A stretch of 64,000 bases of DNA from Lachnospiraceae bacterium (lineage in GTDB: Bacteria; Bacillota; Clostridia; Lachnospirales; Lachnospiraceae): assembly GCA_029071325.1 (NCBI GenBank), contig JAIEAP010000043.1, positions 1-64,000 on the forward strand, given 5' to 3'. Below the pieces are notes generated by a model that did not search any database, had not been told where the DNA came from, and saw nothing but the letters and a program-made list of their open reading frames with translations. Positions 59,142 to 64,000 of this stretch are shown here, piece after piece (within the stretch, counting starts at the first letter, position 1; each line of letters begins with the position of its first letter). The translations under genes and the position numbers were made by a program.

Positions 59142-60107
59142 TCATTTCCCGTGCTCCAGCCGGTATTTCCGAGGCGTCGTACCGTACCTGTCCTGAAAAA
59201 TCCTGTGGAAATAACTGATATTCTCATACCCGCAGGCAAAGGATACATCCATCACGGACAGTCCCGTATTACACAAAAGATACGCCGCCTGATTCAACCG
59301 TTTATTCTGCACCAGCTCCGTATATGTCCTGCCGGTGCATTTTCTGATCTCTTTCGACAGCCAGCTGATATCATAGTGAAGCCTTTCGGCAAGCTCCGAC
59401 AGTTCTCCGTCCCTGTAATGCTCCTCTATGTAGCTTAACACCGTTATGGCAAGCTTCTGCCGTTCACTGTTCTGATTGGTCTCCAGCTTGTCCATATGAT
59501 TCATCAACTGCAAAAACAAGAGACCCATGGTCACCTGATTGATGCTGCGCTTGTTGGGCTGCCGGTTCCATATGGTCCAGATCAGATTCTCCAGAAGATT
59601 CTGCACCGGCAGAACCTCCGACACCTTAAAGTGAAGGTAGCCGGAAGCCTCGTTCTCCCCCTTCAGGCAGTCCACAATAAAATCCCTCAGCTGGTTCTCC
59701 TCTACCTCCATCATCTTGAGTCCGTAATCGAAAAATTCCGGCAATACAATAAAGTTCACTGCAATGTCCTCCCGCCCTGCCGGATAGATTTCCTGTTTGG
59801 CTTTCTGATTTAAGAACAGAAGCTCCCCCTGCCGCAGCGTGATATCCTCTCCGTCAATGACGTGATGCGTACTGCCGGCGCACATATAGATGACTTCGAT
59901 ATAATTATGGGTGTGTCTGGGAAAGTGCACAAATCGGGTATGCGGTCTGACCTGTATCAGCTTGCCCTCCTCCAGAAGCTTCCCGGCATCGATCACATCC
60001 GTTCCCAATTCCATATAAATATCCTTCTGGATGTTTGCATCCCCGTCCAAAATCCGCTGTTCTTCCGGGGTGATCTGCCCAAGCTCCCGCAATATCTCTT
60101 CCGTCAT
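59142..60107 (-). CDS. AraC-family regulator (RhaS/RhaR-like)
   Basis: Cupin + HTH CGYENISYFHRIFQDRYGTTPRKYR; next to rhaBAD. Confidence 0.9.
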   Translation of the reverse strand: MTEEILRELGQITPEEQRILDGDANIQKDIYMELGTDVIDAGKLLEEGKLIQVRPHTRFVHFPRHTHNYIEVIYMCAGSTHHVIDGEDITLRQGELLFLNQKAKQEIYPAGREDIAVNFIVLPEFFDYGLKMMEVEENQLRDFIVDCLKGENEASGYLHFKVSEVLPVQNLLENLIWTIWNRQPNKRSINQVTMGLLFLQLMNHMDKLETNQNSERQKLAITVLSYIEEHYRDGELSELAERLHYDISWLSKEIRKCTGRTYTELVQNKRLNQAAYLLCNTGLSVMDVSFACGYENISYFHRIFQDRYGTTPRKYRLEHGK

Positions 60108-61303
60108 AGTCCCCCTTGCCTCTTAAGTATCCGATCGAAAATGGCTCCCGCCACCGCCTCTTTGCTCATCATAGGAAGTTCTTCGGCCCCCTCCGGGGTA
60201 ATGACCGTAACTACATTGGTATCGGTGCCAAAACCCGCGCCTTCCACCTTCAGGTTATTGGCCACGATCATATCCAGCTTCTTCTTCGTAAGCTTCGCCG
60301 TAGAATTCTCCACAAGATGCTCCGTTTCCATAGAGAAGCCGCAGATGAACTGCCCAGCCTTACACTCCGCCAGTGAAGCGATGATATCCGTGGTGCGCTC
60401 CAGTTCCAATGCAAGGTCTTTGTCCGACTTCTTCATTTTCTCAGATGCCACAGATGCCGGGCGGTAATCAGCCACCGCCGCCGCCATAACCACGATATCC
60501 TGCTCCGGGAACGCCTCTGCCACCGCCCGGTACATTTCCTCCGCAGTGGTGGTTTCTATGACCCTATGGGCGAACCGGGGACGCGAAAGATTCACCGGTC
60601 CCGTCACCAGGGTCACCTGCGCCCCCCGGCGGATCGCATTTTCTGCCAGGGCATAGCCCATTTTTCCGGTAGAATGGTTGGTAATATAGCGCACCGGATC
60701 GATCGGCTCTCGGGTCGGTCCAGCCGTTATCAGAACACGTCTGCCTTCCATATCCTTCTCACAGGCAAGCTCCTGTAAGATATAATCCAACAGTACCTCC
60801 GGCTCCGGCATTTTGCCCCTTCCGGTATCTCCGCAGGCAAGGTATCCCGATGCCGGTTCTATGACCCGGTAGCCCAGTTCCTTCATGCGTTTTAAATTCG
60901 CCTGGGTTGCCGGATGATCGAACATATGGGTATTCATAGCAGGAGCCACAAACATGGGCGCCCTGCAGGCAAGCATGGTAGACGTCAGCATATCATCGGC
61001 AATCCCACAGGCAAGCCTGGCAATGACATTTGCCGATGCCGGCGCGATCATCACAAGATCCGCCTCTGCCGCCATGGCAATATGGGTCACATGATACCCG
61101 CTGTCCCGGTCAAAGGTATCGTCAATGACCTTGTTCCCGGTCAACGCCTCAAAGGTAATGGGCGAAATGAACTGCTCCGCATTCTTCGTCATGATCACAT
61201 GTACATCTGCATCCAGTTTTTTTAACATACTGGCAAGAGCCGCCGCCTTATATGCCGCGATGCTTCCGGTCACTGCCAGCAGGATATTTTTCCCTTTGAT
61301 CAT
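60104..61303 (-). CDS. coaBC: Bifunctional phosphopantothenoylcysteine decarboxylase/phosphopantothenate-cysteine ligase
   Basis: ILLAVTGSIAAYKAA; PAMNTHMFDHPATQ; ITAGPTREPIDPVRYITNHSTGKMGYALA. Confidence 0.96.
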   Translation of the reverse strand: MIKGKNILLAVTGSIAAYKAAALASMLKKLDADVHVIMTKNAEQFISPITFEALTGNKVIDDTFDRDSGYHVTHIAMAAEADLVMIAPASANVIARLACGIADDMLTSTMLACRAPMFVAPAMNTHMFDHPATQANLKRMKELGYRVIEPASGYLACGDTGRGKMPEPEVLLDYILQELACEKDMEGRRVLITAGPTREPIDPVRYITNHSTGKMGYALAENAIRRGAQVTLVTGPVNLSRPRFAHRVIETTTAEEMYRAVAEAFPEQDIVVMAAAVADYRPASVASEKMKKSDKDLALELERTTDIIASLAECKAGQFICGFSMETEHLVENSTAKLTKKKLDMIVANNLKVEGAGFGTDTNVVTVITPEGAEELPMMSKEAVAGAIFDRILKRQGGL

Positions 61304-61316
61304 CCCTTACCTCCTC

Positions 61317-62129
61317 TTACCTTCTACGAATCCTTGCCAACACCGTACCGATGGCTGTCACAAGGATTGCAGCCACCAGCGCCTCTATGATTCCGTTGAA
61401 GGTGATCACGCCCATGATCGTATTCATGACAGCACTGGCGTCAATACTCAGCGCACTAGCGTATGCCTCTTTATAAAAAATATAAATCAGCGGCATGACA
61501 AGCAGCGTGTTGGTCAGTGCTCCTGCCAGTCCTGCATAAATATATCCCAGGAAAGCTCCTTCTTTTTTCTTCATGGCAACATCTGCCAGACCAAGATACA
61601 GCACCGCCACAACAGTCCCGGCAATCCATCCGATCAGTTCCGCAGATCCACCCTCCAGCAGCCGGATCAGGAACGCATGAACCGAGAATATCAGAATCAC
61701 ACTGATGACAAAGTTGCAGACCAGCTTTGCCGCCGCAACGCGCTTGCCGGATACCAGCTTTGTCACACCCTTGTATACAAAATAGGGAACAATACCTACC
61801 AATATCCTGGGTACGAAGCAAATGATCGTACTCTTGATGATGCCTGACGGTCCGTCCAGGCTGTAGGCAAGCACCGGTGAGAACACAAACGCCGACAGGG
61901 ATGTTGGCATCAGAGTATTCTTCACGAAGCTGGTCAGTCCGAACACAAAACCCAAAAACGCACCTTTTTTCGGGCCGCAGAACAACGCCCCCAGGATAAC
62001 CGGAATATGAATGATGGTGGCATTAATGACCACCAGAGGGATGTATCCCAGAGGTGTAAATGCCATAAGCACGATAATTGCTGTAAACAGCGCTGTCAGC
62101 ACCAGTTCATAAGATTTTTCTTTACGCAT
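61317..62129 (-). CDS. ECF transporter S component (pantothenate-type candidate)
   Basis: Hydrophobic ~6 TM protein; location next to coaBC suggests pantothenate. Confidence 0.75.
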   Translation of the reverse strand: MRKEKSYELVLTALFTAIIVLMAFTPLGYIPLVVINATIIHIPVILGALFCGPKKGAFLGFVFGLTSFVKNTLMPTSLSAFVFSPVLAYSLDGPSGIIKSTIICFVPRILVGIVPYFVYKGVTKLVSGKRVAAAKLVCNFVISVILIFSVHAFLIRLLEGGSAELIGWIAGTVVAVLYLGLADVAMKKKEGAFLGYIYAGLAGALTNTLLVMPLIYIFYKEAYASALSIDASAVMNTIMGVITFNGIIEALVAAILVTAIGTVLARIRRR

Positions 62130-62141
62130 TGATTATCTCCT

Positions 62142-63314
62142 TTATTTCGCAGTGATCAGCCGGTCCACAGAATTCAATATCTCCCGCACCTCCGGAATCT
62201 CTTCCTGATACTGCTTCATCAGACTCTCGATCTCTTCCTTCTGCTCTTCCACCACTTCCAGATTATATTCTATCCTGGATCGTATCTTCTGCCGCCTGCC
62301 GATCAGATCATGCTTAATCTCTACCATCTCACGCTTGTCAACCAGCGCCGTGGGCTGATCGATCCACACTTTGGCATCGTAGAGATTGTAATTCTTCAGT
62401 ATGCGGATCAGTTTCGCATAATAATACTCCAGATCCTCGCTGTTGCGCTCGTATTTCTCCTTCTCCCGAAGCGCCTGCTGGTATTGTTCCCACAAGTAAT
62501 TCAGTTCATAAGAGTTATGCACATGGTATTTCTCACAGGCATAATCCACAGCGTTGGTGGCGTGCACATATCTGATCTTTGCACGGTTCAGAAGCTGTAT
62601 CGCCCGGTTGATGGTTCCCTCGGATTTTTGTATCTCACGGATATTATTCTGCTGCCTGACCATGATGAATCCGCCTGCTGCCACCACGGCAAATCCGCCG
62701 ATGGTAAGCAGAAACTGTATATCCAGCCCAAAGCCCATCTTAAGCACCAGGATCACTGCCAGGGCCATAACGGCAAGTCCGAACAGCACATATGACAGCC
62801 GCCGCAAAAACTGCTGCTCATCCAACAGTTCCTGACGGTAATAGCCCCACTCATGCTTCTCCCCCTCCAGATAATTCATGTCACGCTTGACAGCCGCCTG
62901 ATATGCCTCGTTTGCCTGAAGGGACCGGATGGCATCAATGACGGTATCCTCCTCACGCCTCATCTGGGCAAACTGGCTGTCGCTCAGCTTCTTGCTGGTA
63001 TTCAGATAATCCTCTCTGGACTGATTCAGCGTCAGGATATTTGCCGCCGTATCACGAAGCTCAGCCGCCTCTTTGTCCGGCATTTCTTCAATAATCTGTA
63101 TATCCGTCAGATAGGAAGTCACCGTGCGGTACTCCCCTTTCTGTACCTCCAGCTCCTTGGCCGTATCAATGATCTGCTCACAGTGTCCCAGCACATAATG
63201 CTGTACCTTATGCTGATCCTTGCTGTCTTCCTCGGACAACACATCCTCTGCTATCTTGGATAATACATCTTCAATATCTTTTTTTGGTTTCTTTTTCCTG
63301 CGAAATAATCCCAT
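62142..63314 (-). CDS. Hypothetical coiled-coil protein with two central TM segments
   Basis: Intact 390 aa ORF; LSYVLFGLAVMALAVILVL + FLLTIGGFAVVAAGGFIMV between charged helical regions. Confidence 0.75.
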   Translation of the reverse strand: MGLFRRKKKPKKDIEDVLSKIAEDVLSEEDSKDQHKVQHYVLGHCEQIIDTAKELEVQKGEYRTVTSYLTDIQIIEEMPDKEAAELRDTAANILTLNQSREDYLNTSKKLSDSQFAQMRREEDTVIDAIRSLQANEAYQAAVKRDMNYLEGEKHEWGYYRQELLDEQQFLRRLSYVLFGLAVMALAVILVLKMGFGLDIQFLLTIGGFAVVAAGGFIMVRQQNNIREIQKSEGTINRAIQLLNRAKIRYVHATNAVDYACEKYHVHNSYELNYLWEQYQQALREKEKYERNSEDLEYYYAKLIRILKNYNLYDAKVWIDQPTALVDKREMVEIKHDLIGRRQKIRSRIEYNLEVVEEQKEEIESLMKQYQEEIPEVREILNSVDRLITAK

Positions 63315-63328
63315 CTATCTTCTCTCCA

Positions 63329-64000
63329 CTAACTATATCTGCTGTTGTTCTCATAAATATACTTCAGCTTGTCAAGCTGCTGCCGCCACTGCCGCATCGC
63401 AACGTCCCGGTTACCCATGGCCGTCTGCTGCCGTATGCCCAAAAGGACATTTCGAAATTCCAAGGACAGATCCTCCTCATCCACCGGCAGGATTCCCTGC
63501 TCCGCCAGCCGCTGTGCCTCCTGCATCTGCCGCAGGCATTCCGGATCGTTATTATAGCCATACGCCTTCTCGAAACACTCCGCCGCATCCCCATAGAGGA
63601 ACATACCGGCGTGCGCCACTCCGATATTATTCCAGATGCTTCCCAGCATCAGAGCATCTGCACGGCGCATATCCTCAGTGCCAAGCAGACGTATGTATTC
63701 CCGGATCGCCATAACATACCTGTGGTTCTTCAGGCTTCTGTCCGCCCGTATCTTGGCACATTCCAGCTCGCTCTTATTCTCCATCTCCCGCAGAGCGTCC
63801 TTCATCTGCTGCTTCTCGTCCCGCGTGGCAAATCCACAGGAATCTAAGATCATCCCTACCATCTCAGCCGCGGTGGCACGGCGTTTCCTGCGTTCCCTTA
63901 GATTCGCCGCAAGCTCCTTCATCCGAAGTTCCTGCTCCAGCCAGACGCACAGCTCCTCTGAGATATATGTTTCATCCAGATATTCAGTATGATTCAGGAA
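63329..64000 (-). CDS. TPR-like hypothetical protein, partial at window edge
   Basis: NNIGVAHAGMFLYGDAAECFEKAYGYNNDPE; the frame stays open upstream of 63922 to the end of the window (FLNHTEYLDETYISEELCVWLEQELR). Confidence 0.7.
   Translation of the reverse strand, partial: FLNHTEYLDETYISEELCVWLEQELRMKELAANLRERRKRRATAAEMVGMILDSCGFATRDEKQQMKDALREMENKSELECAKIRADRSLKNHRYVMAIREYIRLLGTEDMRRADALMLGSIWNNIGVAHAGMFLYGDAAECFEKAYGYNNDPECLRQMQEAQRLAEQGILPVDEEDLSLEFRNVLLGIRQQTAMGNRDVAMRQWRQQLDKLKYIYENNSRYS

Overview
This looks like a low/mid-GC Clostridia chromosome segment, probably Lachnospiraceae (inferred from gene content, not tested). Blocks in order: M16C peptidase; FtsX-type ABC exporter; csp; mscS; DUF1015-serA-serC; ilvB-ilvD-leuB; yajC-tgt; aroC; proS; DnaQ-like exonuclease; a sortase-assembled pilus locus with a divergent AraC regulator; a reduced type IV pilus-like operon (transglutaminase lipoprotein, PilC, four small pseudopilin-like proteins, PilT); a ~15.5 kb co-oriented operon joining a sugar ABC importer, GH3, GH78, two beta-PGM-like HADs, a LacI-fold/GGDEF protein and two MCPs; an AraC-GH39 fusion; a rhamnose operon (araC-rhaB-rhaA-rhaD-fucO); and coaBC with an ECF S-component. 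No CRISPR array, rRNA or tRNA was recognised. The best candidates for something undescribed are: (1) a non-coding foldback (MITE-like) element present twice, at 6778-7147 and 18073-18692, with long terminal inverted repeats and apparent target-site duplications; (2) the sugar uptake/c-di-GMP/chemoreceptor operon, which includes a HAD paralogue that has lost its catalytic Asp; (3) the reduced PilC/PilT pseudopilin operon. No similarity search was run. All family names come from reading motifs in the translations.
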